Assembly (NCBI GenBank): GCA_937924445.1 | Contig: CALDSX010000080.1 | Coordinates: 1-40,490 of the forward strand | Direction: 5' to 3' | Source of the DNA: an uncultured Chthoniobacterales bacterium | Lineage (GTDB): Bacteria > Verrucomicrobiota > Verrucomicrobiia > Chthoniobacterales > CALDSX01 | DNA length: 40,490 nucleotides | Shown here: positions 9,509 through 17,853 of the stretch, in pieces | Numbering within the stretch: the stretch's first letter is position 1 | How the letters are laid out: every line of letters begins with the position of its first letter | Position numbers and translations under genes: made by a program | Notes under the pieces: generated by a model | Databases searched by the model: none | What the model saw: only the letters and a program-made list of their open reading frames with translations | What the model was told of the DNA's origin: nothing

Positions 9509-9658
9509 CTGTGAGATCGGTTTGATATTTGTCTTTCGGGTTCAGGTTCCAGCATCCGGTGGGACCCAGAGAACGACGCGGGTGCAAACACCCGATCGGC
9601 AAAGGGAACGCGCGGGCGCAACAAAACGACGTTCGGCTGTTTTGCCTGTCAAAAGAAA

Positions 9659-9680
9659 CGGAGTGGGAAAACCCACTCCG
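9659..9680 (-). terminator. Terminator-like hairpin in the nusA leader
   Basis: A perfect 9-base stem (CGGAGTGGG with CCCACTCCG, tetraloop of four A/T bases) is followed on the minus strand by TTTCTTTT, the layout of an intrinsic terminator. It points toward nusA, whose ATG is 151 bases further on. No gene lies upstream on that strand, so it either stops a short leader transcript or acts as an attenuator. On the plus strand no T-run follows, so it is not a terminator in that direction. Confidence 0.5.
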
Positions 9681-9805
9681 CCTCAGTCAGCCGGATTGTG
9701 TTGATAAGGTTAATCTGCCTAACGACGCTGCAAAGTCAAGGGGGTTGCGGGAAAGAAGAAAATTTTCTGTTGCAGCAGGCCGTGCGTAGGTTGTTGTTAA
9801 TCATT

Positions 9806-11197
9806 ATGATGCCTACAGTGCTCGTCGTCGATGACGAGAAAAACACTCGCGATGGCCTCTGTGCCATGTTGGAGGATGAGTTTGATGTCTATTGCGCCTC
9901 GGACGTCGCCGGGGCGCTGCGGGTGCTTAAAGCGGAGTCCATTGACGTGCTTGTCACCGATCTACGGCTGGGAGGGGAGAGCGGAATGGATTTGATAGAC
10001 AAAGCGCTCGCTATGGCGCATCCCCCGGCGGTGATTATGATGACCGCCTACGGGTCTGTAGACGCAGCAGTCGAGGCGATGCGCCGTGGTGCTTTTGATT
10101 TTGTAACCAAACCTCTCGATCTCGAACAACTGGAACTTCGCATCAAACGAGCGATCCACGCGCGGGCTGTTGAAAAAGAAAATACCGACTTGCGCCAACA
10201 TATTGACAGCAAATTCGGGCTGGAGAGCATCATCGGCGAGTCCCCTGCCATGGTCGAGGTCTTGGACACGATCCGGCAAGTTGCCCCCTCCAGAGCCACC
10301 GTGCTCATCGAGGGGGAAAGCGGCACAGGCAAGGAACTCGCCGCTAAGGCGATCCACACCCTAAGCCGACGAAACCAGGCAAAGTTCGTAGCCGTACACT
10401 GCGCAGCGCTCACCCCTACTTTGTTGGAAAGCGAACTTTTTGGCCACGAAAAAGGGGCTTTTACTGGTGCAACAGAACGCCGCATCGGACGATTCGAGCA
10501 AGCCGATGGTGGCACTATTTTTCTGGATGAAATAGGCGAAATTGATGCTGCGACACAAGTTAAGCTCCTTCGCATCCTCGGCGAGCGAACATTTGAGCGC
10601 GTTGGTGGCAACAAACAGATCGAGGTGGATGTTCGCCTGGTTGCTGCCACAAATAAAGATCTCGCAAAAATGGCTGCTGAAGGATCATTCCGAGAGGATC
10701 TCTACCATCGAATCAACGTGGTCAAAGTAAGGATGCCACCTCTGAGGGAGCGACCTGGAGATATCCCTCTGCTGGTGCAAGCCTTCCTCCGGCAATTCTG
10801 CGCCGAAAACGATAAACCGATGCTTGAATTTACCGCAGACGCCGTGTCAGCATTTATCAATTATCATTGGCCCGGAAATGTCCGTGAATTGCGTGCCGCT
10901 GTCGAGCATGGCGTAGTGATGGCCCGCGGAAGCAAAATCACCTTACGCGACCTCCCAGCAACTCTGCGAGGCATCGGCCAAACCGCATCGTCAACCATGC
11001 GCCGAAACTTTGCCGCTAAAAACGATTTCACACTTCGCGAATTGGAAACGCAGGCAATTCTCAAGGCACTTGATGAGTCTGGCGGCAATGTTTCAGCGAC
11101 TTGCAGGAAACTCGGCATAAGCCGTCGCACAATGTACCGCCGTCTAGATGAAATGAAAGCCGCAGGCCTCTTGCCGGAGCGTCAACGCACCCATTAG
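9806..11197 (+). CDS. Sigma-54-dependent response regulator (NtrC family)
   Basis: This 463-residue protein is a two-component response regulator that activates RNA polymerase with sigma-54. Domain order: receiver (residues 3-120) with acidic pair Asp9/Asp10, phospho-acceptor Asp52 and Lys102; AAA+ domain (about 140-370) with Walker A G-E-S-G-T-G-K-E at 170-177, the sigma-54 contact loop G-A-F-T-G-A at 217-222 and Walker B I-F-L-D-E; and a C-terminal Fis-type helix-turn-helix (G-G-N-V-S-A-T-C-R-K-L-G-I-S-R-R-T-M-Y-R-R). Two ATGs stand together at 9806 and 9809; the frame extends upstream but homology begins here. No histidine kinase is in the window, so the signal and regulon are unknown. Confidence 0.95.
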   Translation: MMPTVLVVDDEKNTRDGLCAMLEDEFDVYCASDVAGALRVLKAESIDVLVTDLRLGGESGMDLIDKALAMAHPPAVIMMTAYGSVDAAVEAMRRGAFDFVTKPLDLEQLELRIKRAIHARAVEKENTDLRQHIDSKFGLESIIGESPAMVEVLDTIRQVAPSRATVLIEGESGTGKELAAKAIHTLSRRNQAKFVAVHCAALTPTLLESELFGHEKGAFTGATERRIGRFEQADGGTIFLDEIGEIDAATQVKLLRILGERTFERVGGNKQIEVDVRLVAATNKDLAKMAAEGSFREDLYHRINVVKVRMPPLRERPGDIPLLVQAFLRQFCAENDKPMLEFTADAVSAFINYHWPGNVRELRAAVEHGVVMARGSKITLRDLPATLRGIGQTASSTMRRNFAAKNDFTLRELETQAILKALDESGGNVSATCRKLGISRRTMYRRLDEMKAAGLLPERQRTH

Positions 11198-11436
11198 AGA
11201 GACACCACCGCTAGCCCGCTTTTCTCACACTTTCCGTAACGAGGCGCGCAGGTATCCCGATGTGGCAAGGCGCACGCGCGGAGAAAGACGAAGGGCTACA
11301 TGGCATTATGCGGTCCGAGGAGCAAGCAAGCGCAACACCGCCACAACAGCAAAGAACCAGCCGCAGGAGAACGGGTGTGAGAAATGGGTGCTATATCCCT
11401 TGGCGAATCTGTCAAGTTGAATAAGGCGCTTCTCAT

Positions 11437-12201
11437 TCAGCATTCAGAGCCAGAGAGCAGCCTTTTTAACTTCACAGCCTCCAATTGGCCAGGAGCGGAG
11501 GGTCTTCTCAGATAACCGTAGTTGAGAATCGAGCCAAGCCTTGCGAGGAGGACTCGGGATTCTGGTCCGAGTGGTCCCATGCCCATGAGTGCAAGCGGTG
11601 TGCGATTTCGCCAAAAAGCCAGAAGGCTGAACATAGCCGCAAGATCCCGTGCGGATTGAGGGGTGCAGGCGATTTTAACAACATCAGCCCTTAAAGAACA
11701 GGCCTTCTTTGCAAGGGAAAGCAGTCTTCCCGCGGAAGGAGTCGCTCGAAAATTATGGTATGACATGATCAATCCAGCCTGATACTTCTCTGTAATCGAA
11801 TAAAATTTCCTCAACCTGGTAATTTGGCGCAGCTCGATATCAACGAAAACACAACGAGTCGTCTGCCCTTGTTGTGCATTGGTGGCATAACCAACCTCCG
11901 TTAGCAGTTGAAGAGCTGCGGCAGAACGTTGGAGCCGCTGCCGATTTGTGATTTTGGCATGTCCTCCTTCCGAAAAATGCCGCAGCGTGAGGATAAGAGG
12001 CGAGCCGATTTGTCCGGCCATTTTTATGGCTGCACTTTCTTCCTCGGGTAAAAAAGCATCTTGCCGCAGCTCAAGAGCGTCTACGCTACCCGGCAAGAGC
12101 CGCCGGGCAGTCAGAAGATCTTCCCTGCTCAGGGCAACTCCAACGACTCGGGGAGGACCCAAAAGAAATTCCTTTTGCAGTTTGTTTGACGAAGTTATCA
12201 T
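11437..12201 (-). CDS. aroD: 3-dehydroquinate dehydratase, type I
   Basis: Type I dehydroquinase makes 3-dehydroshikimate in the shikimate pathway through a Schiff-base mechanism. The 254-residue protein has D-A-L-E-L-R-Q-D (Glu44, Arg46), L-T-L-R, the catalytic His149 in S-Y-H-N-F, the Schiff-base Lys176 in D-V-V-K-I-A, M-G-M-G-P-L-G-P-E-S-R-V-L-L-A-R-L-G-S and the A-P-G-Q substrate loop near the end. These cover the full active site. The N-terminal 18 residues are variable. No other aro gene is nearby. It is divergent from the sugar transferase gene, with a gap of about 75 bases. Confidence 0.93.
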   Translation of the reverse strand: MITSSNKLQKEFLLGPPRVVGVALSREDLLTARRLLPGSVDALELRQDAFLPEEESAAIKMAGQIGSPLILTLRHFSEGGHAKITNRQRLQRSAAALQLLTEVGYATNAQQGQTTRCVFVDIELRQITRLRKFYSITEKYQAGLIMSYHNFRATPSAGRLLSLAKKACSLRADVVKIACTPQSARDLAAMFSLLAFWRNRTPLALMGMGPLGPESRVLLARLGSILNYGYLRRPSAPGQLEAVKLKRLLSGSEC

Positions 12202-12240
12202 GAAATGTGACTTTAACTTAACGCGTTCATGGAAGATTAA

Positions 12241-12257
12241 GAGGTTCTTTGAACCTC
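12241..12257. repeat. Short perfect inverted repeat before the sugar transferase gene
   Basis: GAGGTTC and GAACCTC are separated by TTT, a 7-base perfect inverted repeat in the divergent aroD/sugar transferase gap. It ends 19 bases before ATG 12276. It could be an operator half-site pair or an mRNA hairpin that sequesters the upstream GAGG. A possible TTG start at 12249 falls at its loop. Confidence 0.3.
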
Positions 12258-12275
12258 CGAATTCTGCCCGCTCAA

Positions 12276-13667
12276 ATGTTTAGACGAAAAAGAGAAATTA
12301 GCATCCAGCTGAATCAGTTTTTGGATATTCTGATTTTGACAGCCTGCTTCTGGTTTGCACATCAAATTCGTTGGAAAGGCACATTTTGGTTTGACCTCCC
12401 GTCAAGTATCGGGCCTTTCTCGGACTTCATTTGGATTTTAGCTATCATCATCCCGTCGACCCCTCTTTTTTTAGAATTGCACGGATTTTACGTGGGAGTT
12501 CCAAAACGCAATTTCATCAAAACGCTCGGTATTATTTCCAGAAGCCTGCTTTGGACTGGGGTGATTCTCGCAGCATGCGTTATTTTCCTAAAATTCTATG
12601 TTCCCAGTCGTGCGGTTCTCATTCTTTTCGGAATCTTTGCAGCCGGCGCGCTGGTCGCTAAAGACCGTTTTATCGCATTTCGATTGCGCAAGGCCGCCCA
12701 GGGCGGTCGTGTGGCAGAACGGGCCATCGTGGTTGGCGACCCCGAGGCAACACGCTCTCTGGCCATAAGCATCCGAGCAGATCCAGAACTTGGGATCGAT
12801 GTCATCGCGGAGATTGATATAGAAAAAACCGGATTGGAGAGCCTACGTGAAGCGCTGCATAAATCCGCGGCCGACCGTGTGCTCTTCGCTGCTGGTAAAT
12901 CTCAGCTCAACACTGTCGAAGCGGGCATTCAAATCTGCGAGCTTGAGGGCGTCGAATCAAGCCTTTTTGCCGACTTCATCAGTACGAGTATCGCACGCCC
13001 ATGTTTTGAACTATTCGGTCATCGACCTGTTCTCACGTTTCGCTGCACTCCAGATTTTTCATGGGCGATACTCTGTAAAACATTGATGGATCGGGTTCTT
13101 GCGGTAGCTGCGCTGGCATTTTTTTCACCGCTGATGCTTGTGGCAGCCATTGGCGTGCGGCTTAGCTCTCCCGGGCCAATACTTTTCTCGCAGGAAAGAA
13201 GCGGCAAACATGGGCGCCCTTTCCGAATGTTGAAATTTCGCACCATGTATGCGGACGCCGAGAGGCGTCTTGCAGAACTCGAGGTGTTCAACGAAATGAG
13301 CGGTCCGGTGTTTAAACTAGAAAAAGACCCGCGGGTAACTCCATTTGGTGCCTGGCTGCGGCGGACAAGTATTGATGAGTTGCCTCAGTTGTTCAATGTT
13401 CTGGCTGGGCAGATGAGTTTGGTTGGGCCCCGCCCACTGCCCGTCTATGAAACCGCAAAATTCAACGACCCCGCTCACCGCCGACGGCTGAGCGTGCATC
13501 CTGGCCTCACCTGCTTGTGGCAAGTCAAAGGCCGAAACAAAATAAACAATTTTGAAGATTGGATTAAACTCGACCTCGAATACATAGATAACTGGTCACT
13601 CTGGTTAGATCTGAAAATACTTTTTCAAACCATTCCTGCCGTTTTAATCGGTTTCGGCGCGAAATAA
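12276..13667 (+). CDS. Undecaprenyl-phosphate sugar phosphotransferase (bacterial sugar transferase family)
   Basis: Enzymes of this family (WbaP/ExoY/CpsE type) move a sugar 1-phosphate onto undecaprenyl phosphate and start exopolysaccharide or O-antigen synthesis at the inner membrane. From ATG 12276 the protein has 463 residues. The first 120 form several membrane segments, the middle is a nucleotide-binding-like cytoplasmic domain, and a further membrane segment precedes the catalytic domain. That domain has S-P-G-P-I-L-F-S-Q-E-R-S-G, F-R-M-L-K-F-R-T-M, R-R-T-S-I-D-E-L-P-Q-L-F-N-V-L, S-L-V-G-P-R-P and H-P-G-L-T-C-L-W-Q-V-K-G-R. A TTG at 12249 would add nine residues. tlyA begins at the base after its stop. 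The sugar cannot be read from sequence. Confidence 0.93.
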   Translation: MFRRKREISIQLNQFLDILILTACFWFAHQIRWKGTFWFDLPSSIGPFSDFIWILAIIIPSTPLFLELHGFYVGVPKRNFIKTLGIISRSLLWTGVILAACVIFLKFYVPSRAVLILFGIFAAGALVAKDRFIAFRLRKAAQGGRVAERAIVVGDPEATRSLAISIRADPELGIDVIAEIDIEKTGLESLREALHKSAADRVLFAAGKSQLNTVEAGIQICELEGVESSLFADFISTSIARPCFELFGHRPVLTFRCTPDFSWAILCKTLMDRVLAVAALAFFSPLMLVAAIGVRLSSPGPILFSQERSGKHGRPFRMLKFRTMYADAERRLAELEVFNEMSGPVFKLEKDPRVTPFGAWLRRTSIDELPQLFNVLAGQMSLVGPRPLPVYETAKFNDPAHRRRLSVHPGLTCLWQVKGRNKINNFEDWIKLDLEYIDNWSLWLDLKILFQTIPAVLIGFGAK

Positions 13668-14432
13668 ATGGAAACACATCCCCGTATGCCGCGTCATCTG
13701 CGGCTCGACTTGGCACTTACAATGCGCGGGTTATTTTCCTCGCGTGAAAAAGCACAAGCCGCGATTCTTGCTGGGGAGATTTTTCTAGGCGAACAGCCCC
13801 TTACAAAGCCGGGTATTAGGGTTGAGGCTAATGCGCCGTTGAGCCACCGCCCGAAACGCAACGGGCACAACTTTGTCGGCAGAGGTGCGCTCAAGCTGAG
13901 TGCCGCCATAGACGCTTTTGAATTGTCAGCCGCCGGGAAGATCTGCCTGGATACAGGTGCCTCCACGGGGGGATTCACCGAGGTGCTCCTACGCCGTGGA
14001 GCGGCCAAAGTATTTGCAGTGGACGTAGGCTACGGCCAACTCGCATGGTCCCTGCGCAATGACCCACGAGTTGTTGTTTTTGAGCGAACCAACGCCCGAT
14101 ATTTAACAAAAGACCTCTTTCCAGAGCCGATTTCACTTGCCACTTTGGATCTATCGTTTATCTCCCTCAGGCTTGTCCTTCCCGCAGTGCTCAATCTTAT
14201 GAATAACGGTGGTGACGTCATCGCGTTGGTGAAACCTCAATTTGAAGCGGGAAAGGGTCAAGTGCCACGTGGCGGTGTGATTCGAGATCCAGAACTGCGC
14301 AAGGTAGTGCTGGAAGGATTCCGTGACTTTTGCCAAGCCCGTGGAGATGTGCTATGGCAAGGATGCATAGAATCCCCGATCACAGGTGCCGATGGAAACG
14401 TCGAATTTCTCGCATGGCTCAAAGTGAAATAG
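13668..14432 (+). CDS. tlyA: TlyA-family 2'-O-ribose rRNA methyltransferase (haemolysin A family)
   Basis: TlyA proteins methylate ribose 2'-O positions of rRNA; the older name haemolysin refers to an indirect effect. The 254-residue protein has an N-terminal S4 RNA-binding domain (about 8-70), then G-R-G-A-L-K-L and an FtsJ-type Rossmann domain with the SAM motif C-L-D-T-G-A-S-T-G-G-F-T. V-D-V-G-Y-G-Q-L, D-L-S-F-I-S-L and V-K-P-Q-F-E-A-G follow, all standard for the family. Its ATG directly follows the stop of the sugar transferase gene, and its end overlaps the NAD kinase start by 19 bases, so this is one operon. Confidence 0.93.
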   Translation: METHPRMPRHLRLDLALTMRGLFSSREKAQAAILAGEIFLGEQPLTKPGIRVEANAPLSHRPKRNGHNFVGRGALKLSAAIDAFELSAAGKICLDTGASTGGFTEVLLRRGAAKVFAVDVGYGQLAWSLRNDPRVVVFERTNARYLTKDLFPEPISLATLDLSFISLRLVLPAVLNLMNNGGDVIALVKPQFEAGKGQVPRGGVIRDPELRKVVLEGFRDFCQARGDVLWQGCIESPITGADGNVEFLAWLKVK

Positions 14433-15283
14433 GTGCCATTGCCCACACATCAAAACCCGGAGCGCCCGCCGTCCTTTCCGCACTTCACCAAGCTTTCTCG
14501 AAGCGGAAAGCAAAACTCCTGCTCGACACTGAGAGCGCTAGCTTGATCGGTGAAACTGGGGGCTGTTCGCCTGCGGAACTTGCCGCACGCTGCAGTCTGC
14601 TTCTTGTGTTGGGAGGTGACGGCACCATGCTTCGAGTGATACATGAACTTGGTACACATCTTCCTCCGCTGCTTGGTATCAACATCGGATCACTTGGGTT
14701 CTTAACCACCGCAAGTTCCGAAAACATCGAAGAGACAGTAAACGGGATTTTGGACGGCACCTTCAACCTTTCTACCCGCACCCTACTTGGTGCGACACTG
14801 ATATCTGGTAACAGCGAAAAACAACGTTTCCATGCGCTCAATGATTGTGTGTTGAGCCGAGGTGTCTCACCAAATCTCGCAAGAATTGAGCTCCGAGTTG
14901 AGGGCCTTTTTCTGACTGAATATAATGCTGATGGCGTTATTATTGCGACTCCAACTGGCTCAACTGCCTACTCTCTCGCTGCAGGCGGACCGATTGTTCA
15001 CCCTCAGGCTCAGACGTTTGTGGTCACCCCCATCTGCCCGCATGTTCTGACAAATCGCAGCCTCATTCTCCCTGACTCGTGCAGACTTGAGATCTACCCC
15101 CATCCAGCGTCCAGCGGCTGTATCCTGTTCTCTACTGACGGACGAGATCCTGTCGAGTTGTCTGCGGACGACCACCTAACCATTAGCCGCGCACCCTTCA
15201 CTATCCAACTCGCAAGCTTGCAAGGGAGTACTTTTTTCGACGTGCTCCGTGACAAACTGAAGTGGACGGGAAGTAGCTTTTGA
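14414..15283 (+). CDS. nadK: NAD kinase
   Basis: NAD kinase phosphorylates NAD to NADP. The 289-residue protein begins at ATG 14414, inside the end of tlyA; the longer frame upstream is the tlyA shadow. Family motifs are L-G-G-D-G-T-M-L (residues 66-73, catalytic Asp69), I-N-I-G-S-L-G-F-L, N-A-D-G-V-I-I-A-T-P-T-G-S-T-A-Y-S-L-A-A-G-G-P-I and S-T-D-G-R near the end. The length is usual. It is the third gene of the operon with the sugar transferase and tlyA, and the PTS-like gene starts four bases after its stop. The tlyA-nadK neighbourhood occurs in many bacteria. Confidence 0.95.
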   Translation: MAQSEIGAIAHTSKPGAPAVLSALHQAFSKRKAKLLLDTESASLIGETGGCSPAELAARCSLLLVLGGDGTMLRVIHELGTHLPPLLGINIGSLGFLTTASSENIEETVNGILDGTFNLSTRTLLGATLISGNSEKQRFHALNDCVLSRGVSPNLARIELRVEGLFLTEYNADGVIIATPTGSTAYSLAAGGPIVHPQAQTFVVTPICPHVLTNRSLILPDSCRLEIYPHPASSGCILFSTDGRDPVELSADDHLTISRAPFTIQLASLQGSTFFDVLRDKLKWTGSSF

Positions 15284-15286
15284 CCT

Positions 15287-15829
15287 ATGCCAACCCTACG
15301 CGATTATCTTAGGATAAAAGATATTCATCAACCACTCTCCGCTCAAGGGTGCTTTGATGCACTCCACACAGTAATGACAGGATTACGCGATCATCCTGGA
15401 ATCACTTCATTCGATGTAGTCTCCAAAGAGTTGCAACACAACGCGGAGGCGCTCGAAACTGTGCTTGAGGGCGGTATCTGGCTGCCTCATTTGCGGAGCA
15501 CCAACGTCCACGGAATCATAGTGGCTGGCGGGTCATGGCCTCAACCAATAGAGCTTCTTTTACCAAATAAAGAGCCGAAAAAGATCCGAATACTGGTCCT
15601 CATTCTCGCCCATCAAGGTCTGGTGAATGAATATCTCGCAGCGGTTGGAGAATTGGCCCGTCGCATGGCCTCGCCCGGAACGATCGAGCGAATGGCCACC
15701 GCTGCATCCGCTTCTATCTGGGCGGCGGCTCTTCTAGGCCATGCTCTACCAGAAGCGTCAATTAAAAATAACGCTCCAGGCGCTCTCCCAACAGCTACAA
15801 TCCAGCAGCCTGGACTTGGACCGGTATAA
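15287..15829 (+). CDS. PTS EIIA-like (fructose/nitrogen type) domain protein
   Basis: This 180-residue protein resembles the PTS EIIA type 2 domain of PtsN and fructose/mannitol transporters. The start T-L-R-D-Y-L fits the domain, and G-G-I-W-L-P-H-L-R places His68 where the phosphorylated His of the A-I-P-H-A-R motif sits. Hydrophobic strands I-R-I-L-V-L-I-L-A and V-N-E-Y-L-A-A-V-G-E-L follow as in the family. No EIIB, EIIC, HPr or Enzyme I gene is nearby, which suggests a regulatory role over sugar import; that is inference. The last 35 residues are Ala/Pro-rich and unusual. Its 3' end overlaps that of RNase PH on the other strand by 35 bases. Confidence is moderate because the sequence is divergent. 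Confidence 0.75.
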   Translation: MPTLRDYLRIKDIHQPLSAQGCFDALHTVMTGLRDHPGITSFDVVSKELQHNAEALETVLEGGIWLPHLRSTNVHGIIVAGGSWPQPIELLLPNKEPKKIRILVLILAHQGLVNEYLAAVGELARRMASPGTIERMATAASASIWAAALLGHALPEASIKNNAPGALPTATIQQPGLGPV

Positions 15830-16562
15830 TCTTTTCCAAAATAGCCGACCGCCCCAGTGTGATCATCCCAGCCAATTCCACCTCGGTAAAGGTGGCCTCC
15901 TCACCGGAGCCTTGAATCTCAACGAAACGTCCCGACGCCGTCATGACGAGGTTTAGATCCACTGAAGCGTCGCGATCCTCCTCGTAACAGAGGTCCACCA
16001 TGGGAATTCCTTTCACAACGCCGGCACTAATCGCTGCGACCGGTTCTCTCAGCGGAGAGCGTTTCAGCAATCCGTCAGCGATAAGTTTTCCAAACGCAAG
16101 AGCAGCCGCCACACAGGCACCATTGATGGAAGCGGTGCGAGTCCCTCCATCAGCCTGTAACACATCACAGTCGATCATCAACGTGCGAGGACCGAGCTGT
16201 TCAAGATCCACGACAGCCCGAAGCGCCCGCCCGATAAGCCGCTGGATTTCAATGCTCCGCCCATCGGGACGACCACGGGCCGTGTCGCGAGCCTTACGTT
16301 GCAGAGTGGAATACGGGAGCATGGAATATTCGGCTGTAAGCCATCCGCCAGTCAAACCCTGGTCTTTCATCCATCGCGGAACACCTTCCTCAATCATCGC
16401 AGCGCAAATAACTTTCGTCCGGCCCGAAGAAACGAGCACAGAGCCGCAAGCGTGCGGTGCAATCCCTGGTTCGAGGATCAAAGGGCGAATATCGTCCACC
16501 TTTCGTCCGTCGGCTCTCACGTTTTGGACAATCTCAGGGAAAGACAATTCGGAATTAATCAT
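15795..16562 (-). CDS. rph: Ribonuclease PH
   Basis: RNase PH is a phosphate-dependent 3' exonuclease that trims tRNA precursors. The 255-residue protein has R-A-D-G-R at the N terminus, G-S-V-L-V-S-S-G-R-T-K-V-I-C-A-A, G-W-L-T-A-E-Y-S-M-L-P, the phosphate-binding R-x-x-I-G-R-A-L-R segment, D-C-D-V-L-Q-A-D-G-G-T-R-T-A-S-I and the late D-L-N-L-V-M-T-A-S-G-R-F-V-E-I-Q-G-S-G-E. These are complete. It is divergent from holA, with a 76-base gap, and its stop lies inside the end of the PTS-like gene on the opposite strand. Many bacteria pair rph with rdgB; that partner is absent here. Confidence 0.96.
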   Translation of the reverse strand: MINSELSFPEIVQNVRADGRKVDDIRPLILEPGIAPHACGSVLVSSGRTKVICAAMIEEGVPRWMKDQGLTGGWLTAEYSMLPYSTLQRKARDTARGRPDGRSIEIQRLIGRALRAVVDLEQLGPRTLMIDCDVLQADGGTRTASINGACVAAALAFGKLIADGLLKRSPLREPVAAISAGVVKGIPMVDLCYEEDRDASVDLNLVMTASGRFVEIQGSGEEATFTEVELAGMITLGRSAILEKIIPVQVQAAGL

Positions 16563-16638
16563 TTCAAATCATTTCACCTTATCTGCCCAGCCGCAAGCAG
16601 ACTTGACTTCGGACAGACGACAGGCAGTGTCATAATTT

Positions 16639-17787
16639 ATGGTGGCCCGGACGACAAAAAAGCCCACATCCAAAAACGCAAAATCCGCACCCAACAAAAA
16701 CTTCTTCTTTGTCGCAGGCAGCGACGAGGGAGCTGTAAAAGAACATGCGGCCGCGTTGTTTGACCGCCTTTTGTCAAAATGGGGTGGAGAGTTTGCCGCC
16801 GAGATCTTGGATGGAGCGGCGGAGTCAGCCGAGCAAGCTATCCAGAGGGCAGGTCAATTCGCCGGAGCGGTGCAGAGCTTGCCGATGTTTGCGGACAAAA
16901 AGCTTGTTTGGCTCAAAAACATCAATTTTATGGGTGATGACGTTCTGGGACGCTCCGACGCAGCAGAACGGGCATTGGAGATCATCGCCTCAGCACTGGA
17001 AGTGGGCCTGCCAGAGTGGTGCGCTGTCATAATCAGCACAATCGCCCCCGATAAACGCCGGCGTGCGTTTAAAACTCTATCCACTCTCGGCGAAAGCGAT
17101 ATTTACGACAAACTCGACGAAACCCGTCCCGGTTGGGAGGAGGAAGCGATGAGCCGCACCATCGCCTCTTTGAAACAGAGAGGGATCACTGCGGAAGAAG
17201 ACGCAATCCTCCTTTTAATCCAACGCGTCGGGGCCGACACGCGTGCCCTAGCTGTCGAGATGGAGAAACTTGACCTCTACATTGGAGAGCGTCGCAAGTT
17301 GACTGAGGAGGATGTGGCTCTTTTGGTCGCTCCCACCCGTGGAGCGGTGGTCTTTGAGTTGGGTAACGCGATCGCCGCAGGTCGCACGGCCAGAGCGCTA
17401 GAATTGCTCGACGCACTCTTTGCACAAAACGAAACGGCGATGGGCATTTTGCTGGCAGCAATCGTTCCAACGATTCGCAATTTGCTTGTGGCCAAAGACT
17501 TGCTTGAACGTCACAAACTTCCTCGACCAGTGCGACCTTTTGATTTTACGCGCTCCGTCGAGCGGCTCCCCCCGTCCGCAACAGCACATCTTCCGCGCAA
17601 AAAAGACGGTTCACTCAGTCTTTACCCTCTCAGCCTCGCAGCGATTCACGCATCTAGATTTAGTACAAAACATTTACGCTCCACCCTGCATGCATGTGCA
17701 GATGCAAACATCCGGCTCGTCACCACACAAACAGATCCACACACCGTTCTTGCTGCGCTTATTGTCTCTGCTTCTAACCCTGAATAA
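16639..17787 (+). CDS. holA: DNA polymerase III subunit delta
   Basis: HolA is the delta subunit of the clamp loader, which opens the beta sliding clamp. The 382-residue protein has a Lys-rich first 20 residues, then F-F-F-V-A-G-S-D-E, a clamp-contact region Q-S-L-P-M-F-A-D-K-K-L-V-W-L-K-N, the E-x-x-K-L-D-L-Y core and the C-terminal collar helices (L-L-A-A-I-V-P-T-I-R-N-L-L). The S-L-P-M-F pattern corresponds to the S-L-F clamp-binding element. It starts at ATG 16639, divergent from rph. The TraB-like gene follows 66 bases after the stop. Confidence 0.9.
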   Translation: MVARTTKKPTSKNAKSAPNKNFFFVAGSDEGAVKEHAAALFDRLLSKWGGEFAAEILDGAAESAEQAIQRAGQFAGAVQSLPMFADKKLVWLKNINFMGDDVLGRSDAAERALEIIASALEVGLPEWCAVIISTIAPDKRRRAFKTLSTLGESDIYDKLDETRPGWEEEAMSRTIASLKQRGITAEEDAILLLIQRVGADTRALAVEMEKLDLYIGERRKLTEEDVALLVAPTRGAVVFELGNAIAAGRTARALELLDALFAQNETAMGILLAAIVPTIRNLLVAKDLLERHKLPRPVRPFDFTRSVERLPPSATAHLPRKKDGSLSLYPLSLAAIHASRFSTKHLRSTLHACADANIRLVTTQTDPHTVLAALIVSASNPE

Positions 17788-17853
17788 AAATGGCTTTGTT
17801 AAGAGATTGAACATCTCCGCCTGATACTTGTCGGAGGCTTCAAAACACAAATC

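Noticed and set aside
11198-11436. Possible RNA gene in the gap after the response regulator
   Set aside because: No stable fold, terminator or known RNA pattern was visible.
13710-13730. A partial sigma-54 promoter-like sequence (TGGCAC then ATGC)
   Set aside because: It lies inside the tlyA coding region and misses the conserved TTGC element.
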